Positions 21,576 to 33,235 of a stretch of 64,000 bases of DNA are shown here, one piece after another. Location of the stretch: the NCBI GenBank assembly GCA_034359265.1, contig CP136893.1, positions 42,419,501-42,483,500 of the forward strand, read 5' to 3'. The stretch is from Canna indica (Eukaryota > Streptophyta > Magnoliopsida > Zingiberales > Cannaceae). Position 1 is the first letter of the stretch. Each line of letters starts with the position of its first letter. The notes beneath the pieces were generated by a model. That model was not told where the DNA came from. It ran no database searches and worked only from the letters and a program-made list of their open reading frames with translations. Both the position numbers and the translations under genes were made by a program.

Positions 21576-22838
21576 TGTTGAACAAATACCCACACTAGAA
21601 GGGGGGGTTGAATAGTGTTGGGTGAGTTTTAACAATAATTTGTTTTCTTTCGAGTTCAATTTCTATTGCAACCAATTGATCACACAACTAAATTATGATG
21701 CTTGACAAGTAATAATTAGACAATAAGCACAATCAAACAAGCAATGCAAAGACGAGTAATTATAGTGGTTCGGCCAACCGCCTACTCCACTACCTTGGCT
21801 GAACACTAAGGATTTCTAACCAAATCCTTTATAGACTTTGTGTTTTCCTTTGAATACAACCGAGAACTCGCTTCTCAACCCTTTGAGAACGCATCAAACC
21901 TATTCACCTAGGCAAAACATAATTCTGTGAAGGAAACACTAAGTGTTTACACTTGCACACCTAGCAAGCTAACAATGAGAACTACAATTAAAAATGATGA
22001 AAAATAACAAAGGAGCTAAAAATGAAACCACAAGTGTGAGCTCCTTCCAAAGCCTTCCAATTCTCCAACTCTTCAAGATGGTGAGCTCAAATCGTTGCCG
22101 GAGTTGAGATGAGAAGATCGCTTGAGGAAGATGAAGCTATCGGTGAAGCAAGCGAGCACAAATCAACCTTTGAAGGTTTAAATCTCTCTTAGGAATGCAC
22201 TAATCACTATTAAGAGGCTTTAAGAGAGGTTGGTGAGGGGTATTTATAACCCCTCACTCGGTAGTTCATTCCAACGGGCATTTTTTTGCCCATTGGATGC
22301 CGTCCAGTTGCTTGTCGGTCGATCGTCGGTCAGCTGACTGATCGACCACCCAGCGACCCTGAGCCTACTACCCTTTTCTAGCCAATTTGGCCGATCGCTT
22401 GGTCGACCAAATTCACATGTTCTTTTTAGGCTTCGGGCGGTCGACCAATCGGTCGATCGAATGTTGAGTTCCATTCTTTCTGTCTCTTTGTGCTTCCATC
22501 AGTCGACCGGGCGGTCGATCGAATTTGGGCTGAGGCTATTTTTTACACTCTTTTTGTTGTGTGTTTTGTTTTCGGGTTCCTTTACCAAGTTTTGACTTGG
22601 ATAACATTGCAAATAGGCTTGGGATTTATTCCTAGAGGTATATTACATGAAATCTACTTAGTAATCTATAAATTCTACACAATTTACATCGGAGCCTTTT
22701 TTGTCGATATTTTGCATTTCTTCGAGCGAAGTTTGTGCGTGTATCGTAACATCAACCTGAACTCAAAACTTCACAAATATACATGTTTGTTATCATAAAA
22801 ATAGAGATCGAAGTCTAGGGGGAACAATTGGGCCAACA
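21576..22838 (-). mobile_element. Solo LTR (Maximus/SIRE-like family) inserted in copia RT
   Basis: It starts TGTTGAACAAAT and ends GGGCCAACA on the plus strand. Read on the minus strand it begins TGTTGGCCCAATTG, contains GATAACAAACATG near the start, a stretch of GGTCGACC/GATCGACC motifs (22310-22520), TATAAATACCCCTC (about 22238-22251) and ends with the G/C-tract and ACACTATTCAACCC block: the layout of the LTRs at 28718, 35656 and 41427. The copia RT reading HDY...EIW is restored when it is removed. The flanking bases TACGC/TGCGA are an imperfect 5-bp TSD. Confidence 0.85.
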
Positions 22839-23989
22839 TGCGAGATCTGGCAATGGATGTCGAGACTACATTCCTCAATGGTGAACTTGAGGAAGAGGTC
22901 TACATGACCCAGCTAGAAGGATTCGTGTCTCCGGTAGGATCGGAGAAGGTATGCAAATTGCAAAGGTCCATTTATGGACTCAAGCAAGCCTCGAGGAGTT
23001 GGAATATCCATTTTGATGAGACAATCAAAGAGTTTGGCTTTATCAAATATGTAGACAAACCTTGTGTCTACAAAAAGGTTAGTGGGAGCGTCATTGTGTT
23101 GATGACATACTGCTCATGGGGAATGATGTTCCTCTACTCCAGTCAGTGAAAGCATGGTTATCGAAAAACTTCTCCATGAAAGACTTGGGTGAAGCATCCT
23201 ATGTACTCAGCATTAAGATCTATAGGGATAGGTCTAGAAGGATGCTTGGTTTATCCCAGTCTTGGTATATTGATATCAAGCTAAAAAAGTTTAGCATGGA
23301 AGGCAGTAAAAGAGGTTATTTGCCTATGAGTCATGGCATCACTCTTTCCAAGAAGATGTCTCCTAAGACACCTGAGGAGAGAAAAAAGGATGAGCGAGAT
23401 CCCTTATGCTTTGGCAGTAGGATCCATCATGTATGCAATGCTCTGTACTCGGCCTAATGTCTCTTATGCCCCAGGGGTAAGTAGCAGATTTCAAGTGGAT
23501 CCTGGAGAGGAACATTGGAAAGCCCTTCTCCTGATTTATGGTGGGTTAGATTTTAAACTTGAGGGCTATACAGATTCTAACTTCCAATAGGATTCAGATG
23601 ATTGTAAATCCATTTCTGGGTATGTATTTACCCTGAATGGTGGCGCAGTATGCTAGAAAAGTTCCAATCAAGGTTAAGTGGCTGGCTTGGTGATAGAAGC
23701 TGAGTACATCACTCCAACCAAAGCCGCCAAGGAAGGAGTGTGGATAAAGAAGTTCATCTCTGAGCTGGGTGTTGTTCTTGAGGTTGTCGGTCCAATCCCT
23801 ATTTATTGTGACAACACTAGGACTGTTGCTCAAGAAAAGGAACCAAGATCCAACCACAAATCAAAACACATCCTAAGGCGATATCACCTGATCAGAGAGA
23901 TTGTTGGATGTGGTGATATAAATGTCGAACGTGTCGACACGAAAGACAATATAGCAGATCCATTCACAAAGCCATTACCACAGCAATAG
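22839..23989 (+). pseudogene. Copia reverse transcriptase (main part) and RNase H, broken
   Basis: Motifs in order: METTFLNGELEEEVYMTQ-type region at 22857-22910 (here VETTFLNGELEEEVYMTQ), RSIYGLKQASRSW, then the catalytic region where the YVDD box is reduced to VDDILLMGND by a small deletion and frame change near 23095-23115. The thumb follows (KNFSMKDLGEASYVL), then RNase H with YTDSNFQ, a TAG stop (23588-23590), further stops near 23656, AEYI, and DNTRTVAQ; the end reads TKDNIADPFTKPLPQQ and stops at 23987-23989. RT and RNase H copy RNA to cDNA in virus-like particles. The lost YV and stops rule out activity. Confidence 0.9.
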
Positions 23990-24058
23990 TTTGGTCGCTA
24001 CTTTAGTTGTATGGGTATTAAATATCGTAATGATTGGCTACAAGTGCAAGTGGGAGAT

Positions 24059-26344
24059 TGAAAGAAATAGTGCCCTTGAGCCAATCAGATGTTGATGTGT
24101 AGGGAACTATTTTTGGTTAATAAATAATATGAGGCAAACTTTTCATCAGATGCTGTATATATATCTTCTATATATTAGATTGTGATGAACCCCATGGACC
24201 CGAACAATTTATTCCAAGGCCATGATGAGATCATGCCAATGAGACTTGGAATCCAAATGCCCTTGTTCTAAATGTTCCCAGTCGTAGGATCACCAATTAT
24301 GGGATTGGTGATTCTAGATAGACTAGTGTACTTGGTATATGCCTTATACGATAAGGAGTAGCTGATCTCATAGTTACATTTGAGCCGTCATTTAATGTAC
24401 AATTGCATGTGCTCATTAGGGAATGAGTTCACTGAACGGAGCTACACGAGAAACACAAAATGGAATACTTACATGAGTGTCAATAGGATGTTCCTCGGGT
24501 AATAGTAGGTGCAAGCATTCCTTGGACCTGAGGTTGTCATGGTTATCTCTGGGCATGGGAAAGCACACATGGAGGTACGTGAGCAACCAATATGGAATCA
24601 ATTACTCCTAGTAAAAGGAGATAATGTCCTATGTGTCCCAGCAAGTGTCGGCTCAGGAATCTCTGGCCATAGTAGATATGAATGTTGAAAAAAGGTTTTC
24701 TGACATGTCATTATTGAGACGACGACTTGGCAGGTAGAATACGTATAGATTAGTATTAGGGTTTGAGACTTTTTTCCATATCCTAGACATATTCAGGACA
24801 TTGTAACTAAGGCACTTAGTTGCACGGTAACTAATAACTGAAGGGCGTTCGATCTATGTAGATTGAACCTCACACTATCCGGGTAGTCATGACACGTTGA
24901 TATACATCAATCTTGACTTGTGAGTGGAGTCTCTCACGACCACACTAAATGGGTTTAGTGATGGCTCGTAAGATTCGAATAAAAGTCATTCTATTGGACC
25001 CGACTCTCCATTATACATAACTCACTACTAGCTTAGTGTGGGGCCCAATGGGTCACACACAATAGGCTAACATTGTAACAGACCTTATGAGATAAAGTCT
25101 AAATGAGGCCCTATATGTCTACTAGCACGGACATGCTGCAACACGATCACGGATCTCATTTACGGACATGATTGGAAAGTTGTTTCCTATAGGAACGAAT
25201 GCGCGAGGAAGGAGTTCCTCGGTAACCATAATTTGTAGGGCATCCCTAAATTGTAGAGATTGACACATGATAATATTTCATGTAGTTGATTAAATTTTAA
25301 TTATGAATTAAATATTTAATTAACTACTTGATCGGGAGTATATTTAATTATGAATTAAATATAATTTGATTTTGAATCAAATATACATGGTGGAAATATT
25401 AGTTTATAACCATGAGCCTAACCGATTAATTAGGAATTGATTTATTTGGATAAATCCTAATTAATAAGAATTTGATTTATCGAGATAAATCAAAAAAATA
25501 ATAGATATATGATTTATGAGGATAAATCATAATTCTATTAATAATAAGAAATTGATATTATTTAGATAAACCTCTTTTCTATTGTTTAGGGAATTGATTT
25601 ATTTAGATAATTCTCATTCTTGTTTATAGGCTTTTAATTTATGGAGATAAATTAAAGTTTATATTTAATTGGATTTAATTAATTTCGAATTAATTATGAA
25701 GCCATTAAAATATAAATTATTTTTGGAGGCAAACCCCGAGATTTTGAATTCCAGGAGAGAGAGTTTTTAGGGGGCCGCCCCCCTCTCTATAAATTGTGGC
25801 TGAACACCCCATGGGAGGGGTTGGTGAATTAGTTCTTACTCCTCCTCTCCATTGGTAGCCAGCCATCTATTTCCTCCTTCCCTGTCTTTTACGAAGCCAA
25901 ATTGTATGTGTCTTCTACTTGGGTGTGTCTCCTACTTCATCCACTTGGAGGATTCTAAAGAAGGACAGCGAGGTATTCTTTGATCTACCTCCTCGTTCCG
26001 TTGTTTTCTCATCTTCTCTTCCTTTCATTTTGGAGCCTGGTTCTTGGTGGAAGGGCCGGCCTAGCTCTTGAGGTTTCAGGGTTTGAGAAAGCGTCTTTGT
26101 TGAGCCACGACGAGTCCAGTTGTTTGCTTCCCCTTTGTTGCGAGGCGCCTGGTGTGGACTATCATTGGAGGACGTGCGTGTGTGCGTCTTGATACGGGAA
26201 TAGGAGCACCCTATCCAACCGCGGTATAAGGTATACCTTCCCCCTTCTACTCGTAGATTGAATTCCTTAATTGTCGCTAAAGTAGATTTCTATTTTGGAA
26301 TATTTTTAATTTTTTAAATCGCTATTTCCGCTGCATTTCTTAAT
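24059..26344 (+). repeat. Copia 3' LTR, truncated at its end
   Basis: It starts TGAAAGAAATAG after the PPT at about 24048-24058 and runs collinear with the 5' LTR to CGCTATTTCCGCTGCATTTC (ending about 26339). The last ~20 bases present in the 5' LTR (CATATTCCCATCCCTACA) are missing and the sequence passes directly into the repeat of 3240-3510. TATA box at 25788-25794. A small private insertion lies near 25321-25345. Confidence 0.9.
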
Positions 26345-27110
26345 CTAAAATATAACTAACGCTTAACGCTTTGGAAACTAATGACACAATCTTTGTTCAT
26401 AATATCTTTTTCTACCAAAAGATATACCTACTGAACATGTGGCGTACACTTGAAAGAGTCTTCACAAGCGTCACATCCTGCCCGAATACCAAGCCAATGG
26501 TTCAAAAACTGTGTACTCATCCTGCGATTAACTGAAGTAATGAAGATCGACCTCACTTAGAGCTCGACACATAGTCCTATAGACTCCAACCATTCTCGAG
26601 GGCTGTGGACTGGACTAGAACTATCAGGCTCGGGCGGACTAGACCCAGCATCAACCCATCCATCATTTGAGATCAAACCACACGACCCCATCCAGGGGGG
26701 TCCATCCAACCACATCCTTGAGCTGGACTCAAGATAGACCAGACGGGTCTGCCTACAGACCCCACCTGGCCACATAAGGATATCTGCATCCTACCTTATC
26801 AGAAAAGATACACTCGTCATCTCTGGGATCGACCTATTCTAGACAATCTCACTACGAGATCTTCGGGCGGCAATACCATCCCTCCCTACAATACAAATAG
26901 ATACGGTGCACCCAAGTAACCCTAAGTTCCAATTCCATAAACCTCCAAGGAGTCCCCCATAAATCCTCATGATGATGCAAAGAAACCCAAAAATTAAACC
27001 CAAACCCCAAAACACAAAAACCAAAAAAATTAGAAAAGGCTCTGAAATTCACTAAGCTCAGGGAGCTCATTGGAGGGCTATATGACCTAGATATTTTCTT
27101 GGCACCAAAT
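26345..27110 (-). repeat. Fragment of a Tat-like gypsy LTR or leader (inverted copy of the 34338-53250 pieces)
   Basis: The first 300 bases repeat 3240-3510. The reverse complement of about 26590-26960 is collinear with the joined pieces 34469-34706, 43379-43428 and 53149-53245: shared blocks include GGAGGTTTATGGAATTGGAA, GGTGCACCGT, GGCCAGGTGG/GGCCGGGTGG, GTCTGGTCT..CTTGAGTC..GCTCAAGG, and GCTGGGTCTAGTCCG. This shows one older repeat present twice in opposite orientation. I assign it to the Tat-like element only through the PBS next to the other copy. Confidence 0.6.
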
Positions 27111-27384
27111 GTACCGATAATTATTCCTTAGGTAAAAACTAGATAACGAGATATTTTTAAGGATTTTTTGAAAGCCTTTAGCCTACCCATATTTAACACA
27201 GGAGATTATAAAATTTCCTTTTTTGGAAAATTTGTACTATACCCCAAAAGTTAGATTTTGATTCTTAAGGATTTTAATTTTTTAGATATTTTTATTGAAT
27301 CCAAATGGGCGGTAATCCTTATATAACATTTATGTTTTAAAGTTATGTACTTAAAGTTATAAATGTTATATAAGTAGACTTAGC
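27111..27384. other. AT-rich spacer without recognised features
   Basis: No open frame, repeat or terminal motif was found. It contains a short inverted repeat around TTATAACATTTATGTTTTAAAG and CTTAAAGTTATAAATGTTATA (about 27318-27375). Confidence 0.4.
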
Positions 27385-28332
27385 GAAGACCGAACCCAAA
27401 AATAAACAAACGAGCAAAAAAATCAGCCAAACGAAGCAGTCTGCCCTGTTTCGGTTGACCAGTCGATTGACAAGAATGTTGCTAGAAATTGGCAGTAGGC
27501 CTTCGATCGCTCGGTCGATCGACCAACGATCGATCGATCGATAAGCGACTGGGCTCTCTCTTCTTGGGGCTTATATATACTAGCCCTTGAGTACCTTCGT
27601 CAACGATCTTAACCTTCATTGAGCCATCCTTGATCATTTCTAAAGATTTCTTGAGCCATTTCTTTGCAAACCCTAGTTATCATGATAAAAACTTGATTTT
27701 GCCTTCAAAGCTTTGATCGATTCATCATTGAGGCATCAAGAGGAAATAAGACTCGTGTTTGGAGCTAAGTATAAGTTGTATTGTTTATTTGCTTAATTAC
27801 TTATGTATTTTATTGTTTATTTCATTGTATTTTCAAGTCTGTAAACCTAGGTTGCTAGGTTTGATTGAGTTGGTGGTTGCCTTGGTGTTAAGGCTTAAAT
27901 CCACCATTGTGAACTTAGTTTGCTAAGATTAGTTGAGTTATCCTTAGGTTGAGGTGGGAGAGTGCTCTCGGTAGGAAAGCGGGATACTTCCGGGTGTGGA
28001 AGTGTCTTCGGTTTGAGAGCGAATACTTTTCGATGTAAAGTCCTCATTGTAAGGAAACTAATTAATCTTGTTAAACTAGTTTGGAAATCCTAAGCGGGGT
28101 GCTTAGGTAGTGGAGTAGGCATTGGGGCTAAACCACTATAAATCATAGTGTTAGCATTGATATTTTGTTTGTGATAATTGCTTTATCATTAATTGCTTCC
28201 TCATTTAGTCGTTCAATTGTGAATTGCCTAAGTAGTTTAAGAAAATGTTTAAAATTGAATTTAGACAAATAGATTTAGTTAACACACTATTCACCCCCCC
28301 CCCCCCCCTCTAGTATGGCCATTTCACCAACA
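27385..28332 (+). mobile_element. 5'-truncated LTR of the Maximus/SIRE-like family
   Basis: It begins mid-LTR (GACCGAACCCAAAAATAA) and then follows the family pattern: GGTTGACC/GGTCGATCGACC motif cluster (27457-27545), TATATATA (about 27570), the GGTTGAGGTGGGAGAGTGCTCTCGG-type block (written in part), a 15-C tract (about 28294-28308) and CATTTCACCAACA at the end. The left end is lost, so no TSD can be tested. Confidence 0.8.
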
Positions 28333-28712
28333 TAAATCTCTTGAGTCCTTGGAGCTTCGTACTTTTTTGGTCGAGGGGTGTTGGAGACCTGGTCTCGAAG
28401 GACGGAGACTGGTCTTCTTCTTTCTAAGTATTTGGTCTCTCCATTCTCTGAGTGACAAATTTCATGTTCGATTGGGGGCTGCCCTTGAGGCCGCACCGGT
28501 GTCTCAACTTGTGCTGTCGATTGTTGGTTTTCTGTGTCTAATTCGTTTACCCGCTGTCGGGGCTCTTTAGGGGAGATGGGGGACTGGTATCGGAGTATCA
28601 CTCCTCGCTGTTTCAGCATCACCAGGTTGTGATTGATCATCACCGTTGGGTCATTGCTGTTAGGCGTGCGGCGGTGGTCGCTTGGCTCCGGGTTCCAACC
28701 ATTGTGGGGGAG
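28333..28712 (-). pseudogene. Gag start of a Tat-like Ty3/gypsy element, minus strand
   Basis: On the minus strand an ATG near 28705 gives MVGTRSQATTAARLTAMTQR and then a stop; the frame one base away continues for about 118 residues as a polar, Q/P/R-rich sequence (28287-28643). A start of the type MVxTRS and this composition are usual for the N-terminus of gypsy Gag. About 25-30 bases upstream, after removing element 1 and its TSD, lies the PBS TGGCGCCCACTATGGGGC. The fragment is cut at 28333 by the truncated LTR. The assignment depends on context more than on the protein itself. Confidence 0.5.
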
Positions 28713-28717
28713 GTAAG

Positions 28718-30197
28718 TGTTAGCTTTAGGTTTTCAACCTTGGCCTTAATCTCGGTTTTGATGATAACAAACATGGAACTAATATTTCATCGATAAATCT
28801 TTCAGGTTTCATATCGATTAGCGTTCGATGTCCTCGATCGATAAATTAGAAGAAATTAGAAAATCGGAAGGAGATTGATCGTCGCACTCAGGTTCGTAGT
28901 GGAATTTCTCGAAGATCGATGAGTGCACCAAAGTCGCATTGGATGAGTCCAAAGGTCAAATGAAAAGCTCTCCAAGTTTATGCTCGTTGAAAGTTGGAAC
29001 CCGGAAATGAAGCGCACATGAAAAAGGGCTGAAAAATCAATTCAGCCTAGGTTCGATCGATCGGGCAGTTGACCGAAGAGTGTAAGAAATTGGCAGTAGC
29101 CAATTTGGTCGACCGAACACTGCCAAAAATAGGCAGTGGCTACTTCGGTCGACTGATGAGGCCAGAAATGGGCAGTAGCCTTGTCGGTCGACCAATAGGT
29201 CGACCGAACTGTGAATAGCCGAAGACGCAACTCGCGTTGGTCAACCAACTGGTCGACCGAATGTGGGATCGAGTGTTTTGTGTCTGGGCAGTCGACCGCA
29301 CACAGAGAGGGATGCAGCGGTCACTCTAAACGGTCGATCGGTCGGTCGACCGACCAATCGACCGAGTGGTTGTAACGAATAGTTTTCTATCCGTTGAGCT
29401 GTCGTTTCTTCGTGAGGGTATAAATATACCTCATTTGACACCTTTTAATCTTCTTCCTTGATTATTATAGAGTTTATTGAGCAATTAAAAGGGAGTTTTG
29501 AGCCTTCCAAAGATCGATTGCAGCGCGCTCTGCTCTTCCGTCGAGTTCTTCTTAAAGCGTCGTCTACTTCGACTCAAGATTCATCTTCTGGCGAGTTGGA
29601 GGTTCCAAGGCTTGAAAAAGATATTTTAATCTTGGTTTAATCTTTTAGCTCTTTTGATTGTATTTTAACTGTTATTTGAACTATTTTTTTATTCGAGTTT
29701 GTAAGAAGACCTAGGGTGTTAGGTCTTGTTGTGTGAAAGTGGTTACCTTGTTGTGAAGGTGTAAAACCACTTGTGTAAACTTAGTTTTTACTAGGATTAG
29801 TTGAGTTGTCCCTTAGGGTTGAGGTGGAAGAGTGCTCGTGGTAAGAAGGTGGAGACTTCCGGGTGTGGAAGTGCCTTAGGTCGAGAGTGCGACTCTTCGA
29901 GTCAAAGTTCTCTGTGTAAGCGAAACTAATTAATCTAGTAAAACTTAGTTTGGAAATCCTAAGAGGGGTGCTTAGGTAGTGGAGTAGGCATTGGGGCCGA
30001 ACCACTACAAATTCTCGTATTTGCATTGATAACTTGTGTGTATTTATTGCTTTATCATTTATCGCTTCCGCATATGATCATTCAATCGTAAATTGCCTAA
30101 ACAATCGAAGTAAATGATTAAAAGTGAATTTAGGCTAATTAATTTAGTAAACACACTATTCACCCCCCGCCCCTTTAGTGTTGCCATTTCCCCTACA
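28718..30197 (+). repeat. 5' LTR of element 1
   Basis: Starts TGTTAGCTTTAGG, ends CCATTTCCCCTACA. It has the family order: GATGATAACAAACATGGAAC near the start, four to five TCGGTCGACC-type motifs (29050-29365), a TATA box at 29419-29426, then the long U5-like part. The 3' LTR fragment at 33236-34332 matches closely from the motif array to the end. Confidence 0.9.
29419..29426 (+). promoter_or_regulatory. TATA box in LTR of element 1
   Basis: TATAAATA lies about 50 bases after the last TCGGTCGACCGA motif. Equivalent boxes occur at 33545-33552, 36462-36469, 42221-42228 and, as TATAAAT, 35298-35304, always at the same place in the LTR. Confidence 0.65.
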
Positions 30198-30199
30198 TT

Positions 30200-30211
30200 T
30201 GGTATCAGAGC
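30200..30211 (+). other. Primer-binding site of element 1
   Basis: TGGTATCAGAGC, a full match to the initiator-Met tRNA site, two bases after the LTR end. Confidence 0.9.
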
Positions 30212-30264
30212 GGGTCGTAGATTGAGATTTCACCGGCTCCACTACATCTAGTCTCGACCTTGAA

Positions 30265-31687
30265 ATGGCTCTAGAGTCGGTAGCGTCTTCACCTCCTAGG
30301 TTCGATGACTCAAACTTTGGTCTTTGGAAACATAGGATGTGCACTTATTTAAAGACTAAAGGTTTTGGTGTCTTTAACATGCTACATTGGGAATTCATTG
30401 AACCTAAGGTTGGCATGCATGCTTGGAGTGAATTAGATAAGAAAATGTTTAAGTATAATGGAGATGCCATGAATTACATTCTTTGCACATTATCAAATGG
30501 CATCCTAGATAAAGTCATGCATTGCTCTTCGGCTTAGAACTTATGGGCCACTTTAAATGTTTTATATGATTATGCCAGAACTGAAGAGATTGGCACTTGG
30601 TGGTGATGACAATGGTCAATCACCTACTACTAATCTTGGTTTTGATGCCCATAGCTCTTCTAGTCAAAGGAGTAGCTCCAAGAGCCGAAAGAGGAAGGTA
30701 GTGTGCCATGCATGCAAGGAAAAAGGGCACGTGAAGAAGAATTGTCCTACCATGAAAAATAAGGCAAAGAAGAGGTCAAAAGCTTCTACATCATCATCTC
30801 ATTCAAATGAAGCATCCTCTTGCAATGACTATGAAGCTACTTCAAAAGTATGCCTCATGAGTACCAATAATGAGGAACTTTCTTCTTCATCTAGACATGA
30901 TAACGATAATGATAGTACTAGCTCTTCTAATTCACATGATATGCAATATGATGAGTTAGTAAGCGAATATAAGATAATGTACACCTTGCTTGCTAAAAAG
31001 GATAAGGAAAATGTGATGCTAAAGAAAGAAAATGTGATGCTTAATTCTAATGTGCATGAATTAAAGCTAGAAAATGAGAAATTGAGGTCTAACTCATTTG
31101 ATTTATGTCATGATAGATTGAATTTTGAGCTTAAGGACTTGAAGCTTGAAAATAAAATTTTAAAATTTGAGAATTCAAAAATCGTAAGTGAGAACAATAT
31201 TTTAAAATATCAACTATATGCCATGCATAAGTCAATTGAAGTTTTGAAAGATGAGATTTTGGTTTTGAACAAGAAAGTAAATGAATAAAAAAATGCTTCA
31301 TCTCCTAAGAACACTAGAATGAAAAATGCATATGTAAAGAATGTCAATGTTCATCATCATTCTCATGTTAGGCATTCCACATTTAAACCTCATGCTCAAA
31401 ATAAAAATGTTTCATCTAAGAATGCCCATGCTCATCATGATTCCTATGTTAAGCATTCTAACATTAAATCTCATGTCCATGTTAAAAATGAAAAGAAAAA
31501 GTTTCATGGACATTGCTTTTGTTGTGGTATTTTTGGCCATGCTATCCATGATTGTGCATTCAAGAAAAATCCAAGTGTAGCTAGGACACTTTGGATTCCT
31601 AGGCCATCTAACCCCCAAGGATCCAAAGCCAATTGGGTACCGAAGATCTCATCTTCTTTTGTAGGGGGAGCTACCACACAAGGATAA
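30265..31687 (+). pseudogene. Gag with two zinc knuckles and a coiled coil (element 1)
   Basis: Starting at MALESVASSPPRFDDSNF, the protein has a UBN2/DUF4219-like N-terminal capsid region (about residues 1-110, FGLWKHRMCTYLKTKG), a serine-rich linker, a CCHC knuckle CHACKEKGHVKKNC, a long acidic/serine region, then a coiled coil of about 110 residues rich in LKxEN heptads. A histidine-rich region follows, then a second knuckle CFCCGIFGHAIHDC, and a tail RTLWIPRPSNPQGSKANWVPK as found at the Gag end of Maximus/SIRE-like copia elements. A TAG stop at 30535-30537, a frame change near 30560-30600 and a TAA near 31286 break it. No pol follows. Gag alone could package RNA with helper enzymes, which is inferred. 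Confidence 0.85.
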
Positions 31688-33235
31688 GGGAAAGTGATGT
31701 GTTGAAGTTGGCCAAGAATTCAATGAAAGATCCTTACATGGTTGCAACTTCAAGAGTCCCACCTAGATGCCTATGGAAATGAAAGTTGGCATCTAAAAAG
31801 TTTTGGTATCATCTCTTAACTTTAAATTGATCCATTAATAGTTGGAGTTCATAATACATGCTTAAAATTGATTAATTTTCCCCGCTCTTAATATATTTCA
31901 AATGATTTTTGATTTTTTGATCTTCGGAGACCTATGCAGGTTGTAATGGGCTCATGCAACCTTGTGGTTTTAAATCATAGGCTAATTGTGGCTTTCGGTT
32001 TTCAACCAATAGGAAGGGTTGGAGATCAAGTTTTCATATTTATTATTTTGTGATCTCTTAAAATTCATTTTGATATCACTTGATTCCATTTTGAAACGAA
32101 TTTGAAACTATTTAGCAAGGTAGATTTTGATATCGATAATTGATTCCTCTCTTTGCTACTTAGTTTTATAACTTGCTAGTAGATATGATTTGATTAGCAT
32201 TAATGAAGTATACTTGCAAGTTATTGTAAATGGAAGGCTAATAACTAGGAAGAAAAATATTAGTTTGGCAAATTATCATGAATAAGGTATAATTTTGATA
32301 AATTCAAAATCTTAGTGTTATACCTCAATGCTTAAGCTTAAGTTATGTCTCTATACTCATGATTAGAATTGCATGCTAAACTCTTGAATTCTCATGAGTA
32401 GGTAGAATTTTAGTACTTAGACAAATTTCATTGAATGAAACTTGCTCTACGTTAATATTCACTATTAGAGACATTCTTTTTAAGTCCAACCTAGTTGAAC
32501 ATGTTTAGGGACCTTATTCTTCAAATGCTTCACATCTTAAGATCCCTTAGATTCATTTTGATATCATGGTATCCTCCTTAAAATGAATCTTTACTATCTA
32601 GCATAGGTTGAATTTTTAATAAAACTTAGCATTAAACTTGTGTTATTTAGTATGTTAGCTTGCTAGTTGGCATATTATTTCATTATGATACTAATGAAGC
32701 ATACTTGCAAGTTAAGAAAGTGATAAACATTGGAAAGCTATGCTATCTAAAAGAAAATGAAAAAGGAAATGAAAAGTTGGGCAAAATTTCTAAGACTAAG
32801 GTATGGATTTAATTTTGCAAAAATCTTAGTATAATAATTGAATTTTCATGTTTAATGATGTCTCTACACTCATGATTGATGTTGCATGATAAATATTTGA
32901 ATCTTCATGAGTAGGAAAAATCTTGATAACTTAACTCATTTCATGATATCATGATATTTATGAAATCGAACTAGGTTAAAATTCTTCTTTAGAGACTTCA
33001 TTTTAAGTTAAAAATTTGATGAACATGTTTAGGTGTGTTAATTATTAGTTGTCTAGGTATTTAAAATTAAAAATTCATGTCTAGATGAACAATGTGATAA
33101 TTATATCACTTAAGGGGACTTAAACTTGAAAAAGTTTGACCCAAGTCAACAAATCAACTTGGACATTTCATTTTAAGTCCAAAACTTCATAAACATGTTT
33201 AGGAATAGGTATGACATGTTTCCATGCATTTAGAA
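31688..33235 (+). repeat. Non-coding internal region of element 1, with a ~500-bp duplication
   Basis: No protein domain is visible. The block starting about 32045 (GATCTCTTAAAATTCATTTTGATATCA) is repeated from about 32540 (GATCCCTTAGATTCATTTTGATATCA), both containing the landmark AGCTTGCTAGT..., AATGAAG..TACTTGCAAGTT and CTCATGATT....GTTGCATG blocks. Element 3 has only one copy (about 39115-39600), so the duplication is specific to element 1. The end of the region (33140-33235) matches 39690-39806. Confidence 0.7.

Larger units (their letters stand above)
3511..26344 (+). mobile_element. Ty1/copia LTR retrotransposon, interrupted by several later insertions
   Basis: LTRs begin TGAAAGAAATAGTG at 3511 and 24059. 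The internal region has a PBS (12580-12591), a copia-type Gag, then protease, integrase, reverse transcriptase and RNase H in the copia order (integrase before RT), and a PPT (AAGTGGGAGAT) just before 24059. The order of domains and the RNase H end HKSKHILRRYHLIREIV...NIADPFTKPLP place it in the Angela/Tork-like group of copia elements; the exact lineage is uncertain. It is dead: Gag has a stop and lost cysteines, pol has many stops and frameshifts, and four later elements lie within it. The 3' LTR lacks its last ~20 bases, so the TSD (CCAGC at 3506-3510) has no partner. Confidence 0.9.
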
